Below are positions 54,691 through 63,410 of a DNA stretch of 64,000 nucleotides, in pieces. The DNA is from Chelativorans petroleitrophicus. GTDB taxonomy: Bacteria > Pseudomonadota > Alphaproteobacteria > Rhizobiales > Rhizobiaceae. The number at the start of each line of letters is the position of its first letter. The stretch's first letter is position 1. The stretch is taken from contig NZ_JAODNV010000008.1 of the NCBI RefSeq assembly GCF_025398195.1, positions 1-64,000 of the forward strand. The letters run 5' to 3'. The notes beneath the pieces were generated by a model. It ran no database searches and had not been told where the DNA came from. It worked only from the letters and a program-made list of their open reading frames with translations. The position numbers and the translations under genes are program-made.

Positions 54691-54795
54691 CTGTCTGTCC
54701 CCAACCAGAGTTTCTTGATTGTTATCGTTTACGTGCCGCCTGCTCTTCAGCGGGAGAGAGCGCCCGGTGCCCGGGCGCCCCTATTGCCGGCTGGC

Positions 54796-55776
54796 CTAGT
54801 TCAGCCAGCCCTGCTCCTTGTAGTACTTCTCGGCACCCGGGTGCATCGGAGCGGAGTTGCCCTGGCTTACCATCTGCTCCGGCTCAAGCGTGGCGAGCGC
54901 CGGATGCAGGCTCTTGAAGTCCTCGAAATTGTCGAAGACGGCCTTCACGAGCGCGTAGACAACGTCCTCGGAGACATTCGCAGACGTGACCAGCGTGGCG
55001 CCCACGCCGAAGGTGTTCACGTCCTCGTCATTACCGCGATACATGCCGCCCGGGATAACCGCCTTGAAGTAGTAGGGGTTCTCCTCGACCAGCCTGTCCA
55101 CGACCTCGCCTTCCACCGGCACGATCACGCTGTCGCAGGTGGTGGTGGCCTCCTGGATGGCGCCGGCCGGATGGCCGACCGTGTAGGCGAAGGCATCGAT
55201 GTTGTTGTCGCAAAGAGCGGAGCTCTGCTCGGCCGGCGCAAGCTCGGCGGCCAGCGCGAAGTCGGCGTTCGTCCAGCCCTTTTCGGCGATCAGAAGATCC
55301 ATCAGCGCGCGCTGGCCGGAGCCCGGATTGCCGATGTTGACGCGCTTGCCCTTGAGGTCATCGAAAACCTTGATGCCGGAATCGGCGCGTGCAACGACCG
55401 TCAGCGGCTCCGCATGCAGCGAGAAGACCGCGCGAAGATCCTCATGCGCACCGCCTTCGGCAAAATTCGCCTCGCCGCTGAAGGCGTTGTACTGAACGTC
55501 CGACTGGACGACGCCGAACTCGAGATCGCCGCCCTTGATGGCGTTGACGTTGAACACGGAGCCGCCGGTGGATTCCACCGAGCAGCGGATGCCATGCTCA
55601 CGCCGGCTCTGGTTCATCAGGCGGCAGATGGCCCCGCCCACCGGATAATAGACACCCGTCACGCCGCCGGTGCCGATGGAGATGAACTGCTGCTCCTGGG
55701 CCATCGCCTCGCCCCCGGCCAGCGCACCCAGCATCACGGCAGCCATGCCGAAGCCGAGAATCCGATTTGGTTTCAT
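54796..55776 (-). CDS. TAXI-family TRAP transporter solute-binding protein
   Basis: The 326-residue periplasmic protein has a signal peptide ([20 protein letters not shown], cleavage near AMA) followed by [20 protein letters not shown], the TAXI opening. [10 protein letters not shown]-type text ([20 protein letters not shown]) and the C-terminus [16 protein letters not shown] are also typical. It starts the operon SBP-permease-Usp. No enzyme gene is attached, so the ligand cannot be guessed from context. Confidence 0.91.
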   Translation of the reverse strand: MKPNRILGFGMAAVMLGALAGGEAMAQEQQFISIGTGGVTGVYYPVGGAICRLMNQSRREHGIRCSVESTGGSVFNVNAIKGGDLEFGVVQSDVQYNAFSGEANFAEGGAHEDLRAVFSLHAEPLTVVARADSGIKVFDDLKGKRVNIGNPGSGQRALMDLLIAEKGWTNADFALAAELAPAEQSSALCDNNIDAFAYTVGHPAGAIQEATTTCDSVIVPVEGEVVDRLVEENPYYFKAVIPGGMYRGNDEDVNTFGVGATLVTSANVSEDVVYALVKAVFDNFEDFKSLHPALATLEPEQMVSQGNSAPMHPGAEKYYKEQGWLN

Positions 55777-56001
55777 AAGAAGTCTCCCTGAACGTCACTT
55801 CCGCAACTGTCGCACGTCTTGATGTGATCGCACCTCAATGCGATCCGCCGGATGCCGCGTGCAGAACACCCAACGTTCTTCATGCACAGCAGCCGACCAT
55901 GCTGCCGAACAAACTGCGCGATTTATCGAAAGATGCAAACATATTGTTATGCCTCCCCGCCATTAAACGGCGCAAACAGGCGTTTCCCCCTTACCCCTTT
56001 T

Positions 56002-57324
56002 TCAGCCTATCGCGGCATCGATCGCGTCACCAAGCCGTTCAACGATGGTATCGACCGTGGGCTTATCCACAATAAAGGGCGGCGCAAGCAACACATGATT
56101 GCCCCGCCGGCCGTCGATCGTGCCGCCCATGGGATAAACCATCAGGCCGCGCGCCATCGCTTCTTTTTTCACCTTCGCATGCAGCTTCAGCGCCGGATCG
56201 AAAGGCTCCTTCGTCCCCCGGTCGGCCACAAGTTCCAGCCCCATAAACAGGCCGCGGCCGCGGATATCGCCCACATGGGGGTGATTGCCGAAACGCGCCT
56301 GCAGCCGGGCGCGCAGGTGCGCACCCATCTCGCGCACATTGGCCAGAAGATCGTCCCGCTCGATCACCTCCTGCACGGCAAGGGCAGCTGCGCAGGCCAT
56401 CGGATGGCCCATATAGGTATGGCCGTGCTGGAAAAAGCCTGAGCCATTGGCGAATGCGTCATAGATGCGGCGCGCCAGAAGCACCGCGCCGATCGGCTGA
56501 TAGCCGCCCCCCAGCCCCTTGGCGATGGCGACGAGATCGGGCGCTATCCCGTCCTGCTCGCACGCAAAGAGCGTGCCCGTGCGGCCCATGCCGCACATCA
56601 CCTCATCCAGGATCAGCAGCACGCCGTAGCGGTCGCAAATCTCGCGGATGCGCTTGAAATAGCCAGAGACGGGGGGCACCGCGCCGGCCGTGGCGCCCAC
56701 CACCGGCTCGGCAACGAAGGCTATGACCGTATCGGGGCCAAGCTCGAGAATCTTGTCCTCAAGTTGCTGGGCCGCGCGCAACCCATAGGCCTCCGCGTTC
56801 TCGTCCGGCCGCTGGTGGCGATAGGCATAGCAGGGATCGATGTGGTGCGTTTCGATGAGAAGCGGGCGAAACTGGTCGCGCCTCCACTCGTTGCCGCCGG
56901 CGGAGAGCGCCCCGAGCGTGTTGCCGTGGTAGCTCTGGCGGCGGGCGATGATGTGGCGGCGCTGCGGCTCGCCCATTTCCACAAAATATTGCCGCGCCAT
57001 CTTGAGCGCGGCCTCCACCGCCTCCGAGCCGCCGGAGACGAAATAGGTGTGGCTGATGCCTTTGGGCGCCGCCTTCACCAGCCGCTCCGCCAGCGCCTCA
57101 GCAGGCTCGCTGGTGAAGAAGCTCGTGTGCGCGTAGGCAAGCTTCTCGGCCTGCCGTTTCATAGCCTCGACGACGTCCGGATGGTTGTGCCCGAGGCAGG
57201 AAACCGCCGCACCGCCCGAGGCGTCGATATAAGCCTTGCCGTTCGTGTCGAAGAGTTCGACGCCCCTGCCGCCGACGGCGACAGGGAGTTCACCATGGAT
57301 TTGACGGTGCAGGATGTAGGTCAT
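56002..57324 (-). CDS. PLP-dependent class III aminotransferase
   Basis: This 440-residue fold-type I enzyme has GGAAVSCLGHNHPDVVEAMK, SGGSEAVEAALKMARQYF, RQSYHGNTLGALSAGG, LILDEVMCGMGRTG and the PLP Lys in LVAIAKGLGGGYQPIGA. Class III enzymes move an amino group from omega- or beta-amino acids to a keto acid. It overlaps the RpiR stop by 4 bp, so it is under that regulator. The divergent BKACE gene suggests substrates related to beta-keto or amino acids (inference). Confidence 0.9.
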   Translation of the reverse strand: MTYILHRQIHGELPVAVGGRGVELFDTNGKAYIDASGGAAVSCLGHNHPDVVEAMKRQAEKLAYAHTSFFTSEPAEALAERLVKAAPKGISHTYFVSGGSEAVEAALKMARQYFVEMGEPQRRHIIARRQSYHGNTLGALSAGGNEWRRDQFRPLLIETHHIDPCYAYRHQRPDENAEAYGLRAAQQLEDKILELGPDTVIAFVAEPVVGATAGAVPPVSGYFKRIREICDRYGVLLILDEVMCGMGRTGTLFACEQDGIAPDLVAIAKGLGGGYQPIGAVLLARRIYDAFANGSGFFQHGHTYMGHPMACAAALAVQEVIERDDLLANVREMGAHLRARLQARFGNHPHVGDIRGRGLFMGLELVADRGTKEPFDPALKLHAKVKKEAMARGLMVYPMGGTIDGRRGNHVLLAPPFIVDKPTVDTIVERLGDAIDAAIG

Positions 57325-58232
57325 TGCGCTCTTTCCGGCCGCCTGACGACCGCATGTTCGAGGACGTGGATATTGAGTTCGGAAAGCTGGCGTTCGGTGC
57401 GGGCGATCGCATCGAGCGCCGCCTCGCCGCCTTCGCCCGCCACCAGCGCGGCCAGGATCTCGACTGCGGCGAAGGCGGGCGTGATGGCGTGAAAAAAGGA
57501 AGGGCTTTCGGTTCCCACCAGAATCACATGCCGGGCGAGCCGCGCAATCGGCGAGGCTGCACTGTCGGTAAGCGCAATGACCGTGAGACCCTGAGCCTGG
57601 GCGTGGCGCGCCGCCTCGACGCTCGCCCGCGTGTAGGGCGCCACGGTGGCGACGAAGAACACGTCCTCATCAGTTGCGAAGCGCAGCGGATCGAGCCCCG
57701 TTCCGCCCTGAAAATCAAGGCTCTGTGCCTTCTCGCCAAGAAAGGACAGCATATAGCAGAGGTGTTCCGCTACCGGCCTGCTGGAGCGCAGGCCGAGGCA
57801 ATAGATGCGCCGCGCACGCGCCATGACCGCGGCCACCTCAGCGAGCGTGCCCGCAGTCGCCGGCTCGCCAAGGCTCGTGATCTGCCGAGCGGCGGTGCTT
57901 GCGATTTCCGCCGCCAGGGCGCGCCCGCCAGCAAGGCGCTGACGCGCCACCTGAGCCCCCGCCTTGCCGGAAAAGCCCAGCGCCCGTTCCTTGAGCGCCT
58001 CGCCATGCAGCCGGCGCATCGTCTCGTAGCCGTCGAGGCCGAATCGCTTCGCCAGCCTGGTCATGGTCCACGGCCGCACGCCCGCGCGCCGGGCCTGCTC
58101 GCGCATGGACAGGAGCGCCACGTCCCCCGGGTTCTCAAGCACATAGCGCGCCGCCGCCGCCATTTCGCCGGGCAGCGTGCCGATCGAGCGTGTGATCTCG
58201 CCAGTAAGCGTGGCACAATCCATGAAAGCCAT
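57321..58232 (-). CDS. RpiR-family transcriptional regulator
   Basis: The protein of about 303 residues has an N-terminal RpiR HTH (about 15-85: ALLSMREQARRAGVRPWTMT, then RLAKRFGLDGYETMRRLHGE) and a SIS domain (about 125-255: RARRIYCLGLRSSRPVAEHL, then EDVFFVATVAPYTRASVEAA). The start is uncertain: ATGs occur at 58283, 58232 and 58223 and none has a good ribosome site. I choose 58232 because 58283 lies inside the operator and behind the facing gene's ribosome site. It overlaps the aminotransferase gene. Confidence 0.85.
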   Translation of the reverse strand: MAFMDCATLTGEITRSIGTLPGEMAAAARYVLENPGDVALLSMREQARRAGVRPWTMTRLAKRFGLDGYETMRRLHGEALKERALGFSGKAGAQVARQRLAGGRALAAEIASTAARQITSLGEPATAGTLAEVAAVMARARRIYCLGLRSSRPVAEHLCYMLSFLGEKAQSLDFQGGTGLDPLRFATDEDVFFVATVAPYTRASVEAARHAQAQGLTVIALTDSAASPIARLARHVILVGTESPSFFHAITPAFAAVEILAALVAGEGGEAALDAIARTERQLSELNIHVLEHAVVRRPERAQ

Positions 58233-58254
58233 TCTAGACTGAGCGGCGAGGCTG

Positions 58255-58285
58255 TGCAACAGATGTTGCATAGCCTGCAACATCT
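58255..58285. promoter_or_regulatory. Three-half-site operator between RpiR/aminotransferase and BKACE genes
   Basis: TGCAACA-GA-TGTTGCA (58255-58270) is a perfect palindrome. Its right half is repeated inverted: AGATGTTGCA (58261-58270) and TGCAACATCT (58276-58285) pair perfectly over 5 bp. The array therefore holds three TGCAACA half-sites in alternating orientation. It ends where the BKACE ribosome site GGAGG begins. Confidence 0.75.
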
Positions 58286-58297
58286 GGAGGATTGCCT

Positions 58298-59146
58298 GTG
58301 ACAGAGACCCCGAAGGCAGAGCGTGCGCCGGTGGCGATCGCCGCCGCGCCCAATGGCGGGCGGCGCGGCAAGCAGGATCATCCCGCCCTGCCCATAACCG
58401 CCAGGGAACTAGCCCAAACGGCCTCGGCCTGTCTGGAGGCGGGGGCGGCGATGTTCCACCTCCATGTGCGCGACCGTGATGGCCAGCATGTGCTCGATGC
58501 CGATGCCTACCGGGAGGCGGTCGAGGCCGTGCGAGGGGCTGTGGGCGATCGACTCGTCATCCAGATCACCACCGAGGCGGTGGGCCGCTACCAGCCGCAG
58601 GAACAGATGAACGTAGTGCGCGCACTGAAGCCTGAAGCGGCCTCCCTCGCGCTGCGGGAGCTCGTGCCGGACTCTTCCTACGAGGCCGAGTTCGCCCGCT
58701 TCCTGGCCTTCCTCGAGAAGGAAGCCATCGCGCCGCAGATCATCCTCTACGCCCCGGAGGAGGCACGGGCGCTTGCCGATATGATGGCCCGGGGGCTCGT
58801 GCCCTTTGACGACATCCCCGTGCTCTATGTGCTGGGGCGCTATACCGTAGGCCAGCGCTCCGTACCTCAAGATCTCCTGCCCTTCCTCGCACCCGGCATG
58901 CCGCGCTTTTCCCATTTCATGGTCTGTGCCTTCGGCCAGGAGGAAGCGGCTTGTGTAACGGCGGCGGCTCTGCTCGGCGGCCATGTGCGCGTGGGATTTG
59001 AGAACAATCTCTTCCTGCCGAACGGCGGACTGGCGCCGGACAACGCGGCTCTCGTGGCTGCCGCAGCCGAGCCGCTTCGGGCGCTCGGCAGGAAACTTGC
59101 CGATGCCGATCGGTTGCGGGCAGACTGGAGCCTTCTCATGAATTGA
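58298..59146 (+). CDS. BKACE-family beta-keto acid cleavage enzyme (DUF849)
   Basis: The 282-residue TIM-barrel zinc enzyme has AIAAAPNGGRRGKQDHPALP at the N-terminus, the metal HxH in AGAAMFHLHVRDRDGQHVLD and VRVGFENNLFLPNG with the Glu typical of the family. The BKACE family transfers between a beta-keto acid and acetyl-CoA, giving acetoacetate and a new CoA ester; Kce of lysine fermentation is the model. A GTG at 58298 is used as start because GGAGG is 7 nt ahead, while TTG at 58292 is only 1 nt from it. pcaD follows after 48 bp. Confidence 0.85.
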   Translation: MTETPKAERAPVAIAAAPNGGRRGKQDHPALPITARELAQTASACLEAGAAMFHLHVRDRDGQHVLDADAYREAVEAVRGAVGDRLVIQITTEAVGRYQPQEQMNVVRALKPEAASLALRELVPDSSYEAEFARFLAFLEKEAIAPQIILYAPEEARALADMMARGLVPFDDIPVLYVLGRYTVGQRSVPQDLLPFLAPGMPRFSHFMVCAFGQEEAACVTAAALLGGHVRVGFENNLFLPNGGLAPDNAALVAAAAEPLRALGRKLADADRLRADWSLLMN

Positions 59147-59194
59147 CGCGCCGGTTCGATTTTTCCATACCATGGCGCAACGAGGAGAAACGCC

Positions 59195-59989
59195 ATGGCA
59201 TTTGCGCGCGTCAACGGGATCGTCCTTCACTACGAGCTGCGTGGCCCGGAGGAGCGGCCCGTTCTGGTTTTCTCAAACTCGCTGGGCACCGACTTCCGCA
59301 TCTGGAACAAGGTGGCGGCACTGCTGGAAGACGATTTCCGCCTCGTGCTTTACGACAAGCGCGGGCACGGACTGTCGGAGGCATCGCCGCAACCTTATGC
59401 GATGGCCGACCATGTGAACGACCTTGTCGCCCTCCTCGACCACCTCAGCATCGCGCAGGCAGTGATCATCGGCGTATCGGTGGGCGGCATGATCGCCCAG
59501 GGGGTAGCGGCGGCGCGCCCTGGGCTGGTCCAGGCGCTGGTGCTTTCCAACACGGCACACAAGATCGGCACGGCCGAGATGTGGAACGGCCGCATCAAGG
59601 CCGTGAACGAACAGGGCATCGCCTCGATCGCCGGGACCATTCTGCAGCGCTGGTTCACTCCAGCCTACTGCAAGCCGGAAAATCCCGACTATGTCGGCTA
59701 TCATTCGATGCTTACGCGCCAGAGCGCGGACGGCTATGCGGGAACCTGCGCCGCGTTGCGCGATGCGGACCTGACGGACGCCGCCAAGGCGCTGACGGTG
59801 CCGGTGCTGTGCATCGCGGGCGATCAGGACGGCTCCACGCCGCCTGATCTGGTACGCGAGCTTGCCTCACTCATCAGCGGGGCACGGCTTGAAATCATAG
59901 AGAATGCCGGCCACCTGCCCTGTATAGAGCAGCCGGAGCGGACGGCCGGGCTCATCCGGTCGTTTCTCAATCAGGCAGGCATCGGCTGA
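59195..59989 (+). CDS. pcaD: 3-oxoadipate enol-lactonase
   Basis: The 264-residue alpha/beta-hydrolase has the nucleophile motif IIGVSVGGMIAQGVA (Ser95), KRGHGLSEASPQPYAMADHV, the acid in CIAGDQDGSTPPDLVRELAS and the His in IENAGHLPCIEQPE. These are typical of PcaD, which hydrolyses beta-ketoadipate enol-lactone to 3-oxoadipate. The other pca genes (pcaHGBC, IJF) are not in the window. The gene lies 48 bp after the BKACE gene with GAGGAGAAAC ahead. A related lactonase or esterase is possible. Confidence 0.82.
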   Translation: MAFARVNGIVLHYELRGPEERPVLVFSNSLGTDFRIWNKVAALLEDDFRLVLYDKRGHGLSEASPQPYAMADHVNDLVALLDHLSIAQAVIIGVSVGGMIAQGVAAARPGLVQALVLSNTAHKIGTAEMWNGRIKAVNEQGIASIAGTILQRWFTPAYCKPENPDYVGYHSMLTRQSADGYAGTCAALRDADLTDAAKALTVPVLCIAGDQDGSTPPDLVRELASLISGARLEIIENAGHLPCIEQPERTAGLIRSFLNQAGIG

Positions 59990-60031
59990 AACAGGCCGCC
60001 GGATGGGAGCGGCTCACGGAAAGGACGGGAC

Positions 60032-60367
60032 ATGGACATTCGGCGGGTCAATGACGAATTTGCGGTGACAGGGCAGATCGGTCCGCAGGACGTGGCCGAG
60101 ATAGCGGCTTCAGGTTTCAAGAGCATTGTGTGCAACCGCCCGGACACGGAGGAAGGGGCCGTACCCCACGATGCCGTGGAAGAGGCTGCGCGGGCTGCGG
60201 GCCTTGAGTTCCGCTTCCTTCCGGTCGTCTCCGGCGCCATCACGCAGCAGAATGTCGAGGACATGGCCGCAACGCTGGCAGAGCTGCCCCAGCCCGTGCT
60301 GGCCTACTGCCGCAGCGGCACACGCTGCCTCAACCTCTATGCCCTCGTTCAGCAGGCCGCTGGGTGA
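60032..60367 (+). CDS. DUF442 / TIGR01244-family sulfur transferase-like protein
   Basis: This 111-residue protein has the family opening RRVNDEFAVTGQIGPQDVAE, FKSIVCNRPDTEEG and the active-site-like VLAYCRSGTRCLNLYALV. The CRSGTR loop resembles rhodanese and phosphatase P-loops, with the nucleophile Cys present. The same domain is found fused to metallo-beta-lactamase persulfide dioxygenases (Blh), which suggests sulfide handling. It is 42 bp downstream of pcaD and 102 bp upstream of argB; a functional tie to either is not evident. Confidence 0.82.
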   Translation: MDIRRVNDEFAVTGQIGPQDVAEIAASGFKSIVCNRPDTEEGAVPHDAVEEAARAAGLEFRFLPVVSGAITQQNVEDMAATLAELPQPVLAYCRSGTRCLNLYALVQQAAG

Positions 60368-60469
60368 TTTCCGGCACCGGGAACGGGTTCGCCGAATCAA
60401 CACACACAGCGCATTTGCGCGCGGGCGCGAATGCGCTATGAGACGGGCGGTCTACGGGAGCCTGAGGCG

Positions 60470-61363
60470 ATGACGGAAATCACCGAAACTGCGGAAGCGC
60501 AGGCGCGGCTTTTGTCCGCCGCGCTACCCTACATGCAGCGTTATGAGAACAAGACCGTCGTGATCAAATACGGCGGCCACGCGATGGGGGACATCGCACT
60601 CGGGCGGGCCTTCGCGCGCGATGTGGCGCTTCTGAAGCAGTCGGGCGTCAACCCGATCGTCGTTCACGGCGGCGGACCGCAGATCGGCGACATGCTGAAG
60701 CGGCTCGGCATCGAATCGAAATTCGAGGGCGGCCTGCGCGTAACCGACCGGAGCACGGTCGAGATCGTCGAGATGGTGCTTGCGGGCTCTATCAACAAGG
60801 AGATTGTCGCGCTGATCAACGCCGAGGGCGAATGGGCGATCGGCCTATGCGGCAAGGACGGCAACATGGTCTTTGCCGAAAAGGCGAGGAAGACCGTCAC
60901 CGACCCCGATTCAAACATCGAGCGGGTGCTCGATCTCGGTTTCGTAGGTGAGCCGGTGGAGGTGGACCGCACGCTTCTCGACCTGCTTGCCCGATCCGAG
61001 ATGATCCCCGTGATCGCGCCGGTGGCGCCGGGCCGCGACGGACACACCTACAACATCAATGCCGACACGTTCGCAGGAGCGATTGCCGGCGCCGTTCAGG
61101 CCAAGCGCTTGCTTTTCCTGACCGACGTACAAGGCGTGCTCGACCGCGATAAGAAATTGATCGACGAACTGACGGTTGCCGAGGCCCGCGCCCTCATCAA
61201 GGATGGCACGATTTCAGGCGGCATGATCCCCAAGGTGGAAACCTGCATCGAGGCGATCGAGCGCGGCGTGGAGGGCGTGGTCATCCTGAACGGTAAGACG
61301 GCGCATGCCGTTCTTCTCGAGCTCTTCACCGAGCATGGCGCGGGCACGCTGATCGTGCCCTGA
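60470..61363 (+). CDS. argB: Acetylglutamate kinase
   Basis: The 297-residue enzyme of arginine synthesis phosphorylates N-acetyl-L-glutamate. Motifs include [51 protein letters not shown] and [19 protein letters not shown]. The N-terminal helix before the kinase core ([16 protein letters not shown]) is of the arginine-sensitive hexameric type, so feedback inhibition is likely. The start at 60470 is preceded by GGAG/GAGG-type sequence; a frame from 60431 adds an unlikely N-terminus. The stop abuts the converging DMT gene. Confidence 0.96.
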   Translation: MTEITETAEAQARLLSAALPYMQRYENKTVVIKYGGHAMGDIALGRAFARDVALLKQSGVNPIVVHGGGPQIGDMLKRLGIESKFEGGLRVTDRSTVEIVEMVLAGSINKEIVALINAEGEWAIGLCGKDGNMVFAEKARKTVTDPDSNIERVLDLGFVGEPVEVDRTLLDLLARSEMIPVIAPVAPGRDGHTYNINADTFAGAIAGAVQAKRLLFLTDVQGVLDRDKKLIDELTVAEARALIKDGTISGGMIPKVETCIEAIERGVEGVVILNGKTAHAVLLELFTEHGAGTLIVP

Positions 61364-62266
61364 TCACAGAAGAACCAGAACGAGGATGCCGGCAACGATC
61401 AGGCAGATGCCGGCAATCTCGGTCGGATTGATCCTCTCGCGAAAGAAATACACGGACGAGGCGAAGGTGAAGATCATCTCCACCTGCGCCAGCGCCTTCA
61501 CCATGGCCGCCTGCTGCAAGGTCATGGCCGCGAACCATCCGAAGGAGGCGGTGGCGCCGACGAGGCCCGTGAAAAGCGCGAGCTTCCAGGCGCGGGCGAT
61601 CCGGCCGAGCTCCGCGCGGTCCCGCCATGCCATCCAGGCGAGCATCAGCAGCGTCTGGAGAAAAATCGCAAACAGGAGAGTCGTGGCGGCCTGCATCATG
61701 AAATTCGGCCCGCCAAGCGCCAACGAGGCGGCGCGGTAAGCGACGGCCGTGATCCCGAACAGGGTGCCGGATGCAAGCCCGATCAGGGCAGTGCGGCTTG
61801 CGAGAGAGGCGAAGAGATTGCGCCAGCTCAGCGGAGCATGAGCGACCGAAATGAGCATAACGCCTAGTACGGTGATTGCGATCGCGACGAGCGTGGCGAG
61901 ACCGGCAAGCTCATTGAGGAAAATGAGACCGAAAATCGCCGCCTGCACCGGCTCCGTACGCGAATAGGCCGTACCCACCGCGAAGTTGCGGAACGAGAAC
62001 AGGTGGACGAGCAGAGCCTGCGCGGCAATCTGCCCGACGCTTGCGGCTGCGATCCAGCCCAGAAAGACGCCGTTCGGCAGCGCAAAGGGAAAACCTGCCA
62101 GGAAATGGAGCCCGAGTATGAAAAGCACCGCGAAAGGCAGGCCGAATCCGAAGCGCACGAAGGTGGCGCCGGTCGTACCCATGACGCCTTTCAGGTGCTT
62201 CTGCGCCGCCGAACGCAGATTCTGCAGGAAGGCGGCGGCTATCGTGATCGGAATCCAGAGTTCCAT
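61364..62266 (-). CDS. DMT-superfamily (EamA) transporter
   Basis: The 300-residue protein has ten hydrophobic segments arranged as two EamA halves. The conserved second-half text VEMIFTFASSVYFFRERINP and the first-half TEPVQAAIFGLIFLNELAGL are typical of the drug/metabolite transporter superfamily. The start MELWIPITIAAAF at 62266 is used; upstream residues to 62326 are polar and lack a ribosome site. The substrate is unknown. It converges with argB with no gap and is divergent from the HAD gene. Confidence 0.86.
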   Translation of the reverse strand: MELWIPITIAAAFLQNLRSAAQKHLKGVMGTTGATFVRFGFGLPFAVLFILGLHFLAGFPFALPNGVFLGWIAAASVGQIAAQALLVHLFSFRNFAVGTAYSRTEPVQAAIFGLIFLNELAGLATLVAIAITVLGVMLISVAHAPLSWRNLFASLASRTALIGLASGTLFGITAVAYRAASLALGGPNFMMQAATTLLFAIFLQTLLMLAWMAWRDRAELGRIARAWKLALFTGLVGATASFGWFAAMTLQQAAMVKALAQVEMIFTFASSVYFFRERINPTEIAGICLIVAGILVLVLL

Positions 62267-62404
62267 GGATGCGGCGGGGAACGTAAAGAGTGAGGAAGGC
62301 TTAGCGTCGAGCGGCGCAGGAGGCAACCGCCCCTCCCCAACGTTTTCTCACGCCAGCGGGCGAGGCCATTTGAAAAACCGGCAGAAAATCTGACATAAGA
62401 GACT

Positions 62405-63106
62405 ATGACAAACCTACCTGACCCGGCACGTTTCGCCCATATCACCGACTGGGTGTTCGACCTCGACAACACGCTCTATCCGCACCACTGCAACCTTTTC
62501 TCGCAGATCGACATGCGGATGACGACCTATGTCTCGCAGCTCCTCGACCTGCCGCGGGAGGAAGCGCGCGCGCTCCAGAAGGAGCTTTACCGCCAGCATG
62601 GAACGACGCTACGGGGGCTGATGGAACGCCATCAGGTCGATCCGGACGACTTTCTGGAGAAGGTGCACGACATCGACTATTCCTGGATCGAGCCGGATCC
62701 GGCTCTGGGAGAGGCCATCCGCGCGCTGCCGGGACGGAAATTCATCTTCACCAATGGCAGCCGCAGCCATGCCGAGCGCGCAGCGGAGCGGCTGGGCGTC
62801 AGCGATCATTTCGAGGATATTTTCGATATCGTGGCGGCGGGCCTTACGCCCAAGCCAGCCAAGGAAAGCTACGATCTTTTCGTGGCGCTCCACCGCATCG
62901 TCGGGCCGAACGCGGTGATGTTCGAGGACATCGCCCGCAATCTTCGCGCTCCCAAGGAAATCGGCATGACCACCGTGCTGATCGTGCCGAGGAACTTCGA
63001 GCCGACCTATTCCGAAATATGGGAGCGGGACCCGGATCAGGCCGATGCGGTAGATTATGTGACGGACGACCTGAAAGCCTTTCTAAAGGCGGTGGCCGCG
63101 CGGTAA
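62405..63106 (+). CDS. HAD-family pyrimidine 5'-nucleotidase
   Basis: The 233-residue HAD phosphatase has motif I in WVFDLDNTLYPHHCNLF, motif II in KFIFTNGSRSHAERAA and the late motif VMFEDIARNLRAPKEIGMTT. The DLDNTLY form and length match the SDT1/YjjG-like pyrimidine 5'-nucleotidases. In Hyphomicrobiales this gene is commonly found near argB, which agrees with the context here. It likely hydrolyses pyrimidine nucleoside monophosphates. Confidence 0.9.
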   Translation: MTNLPDPARFAHITDWVFDLDNTLYPHHCNLFSQIDMRMTTYVSQLLDLPREEARALQKELYRQHGTTLRGLMERHQVDPDDFLEKVHDIDYSWIEPDPALGEAIRALPGRKFIFTNGSRSHAERAAERLGVSDHFEDIFDIVAAGLTPKPAKESYDLFVALHRIVGPNAVMFEDIARNLRAPKEIGMTTVLIVPRNFEPTYSEIWERDPDQADAVDYVTDDLKAFLKAVAAR

Positions 63107-63118
63107 AGCCGGTCGCGG

Positions 63119-63328
63119 CTACCCTGCTGGCGCGGATCGCCGCCCGTTGGCGTAGGCGGCGCGCTCGACAATCTCGCGTATTTCGCTTTCCCGGTAAGGC
63201 ACATCCGCGGCAGTGAGACGGCGGAGCAGCCTGATGCCGTCCTCACGTCCGGATTGCGTGGTCGGATGGCCGAGGTCCAGCGCCTGCTGGTTCTCCATCA
63301 TGTCATCGTCGGGAACGCTTCTGGCCAT
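63119..63328 (-). CDS. Small hypothetical protein
   Basis: The 69-residue acidic/polar product has GREDGIRLLRRLTAADVPYR, then ESEIREIVERAAYA, a likely helical pair, and no membrane segment or signal. GAGGA lies 7 nt before the ATG, which supports translation. It runs against the HAD gene and ends 12 bp from its stop. I do not recognise a family. Confidence 0.55.
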   Translation of the reverse strand: MARSVPDDDMMENQQALDLGHPTTQSGREDGIRLLRRLTAADVPYRESEIREIVERAAYANGRRSAPAG

Positions 63329-63410
63329 GAGAAATCCTCGTTGGTACGGAAACGCCCGAGCCGCCTCTCGCGTTCCCGGGCAGGGTGGAGGGGACCCTGC
63401 CCGGCCGACA

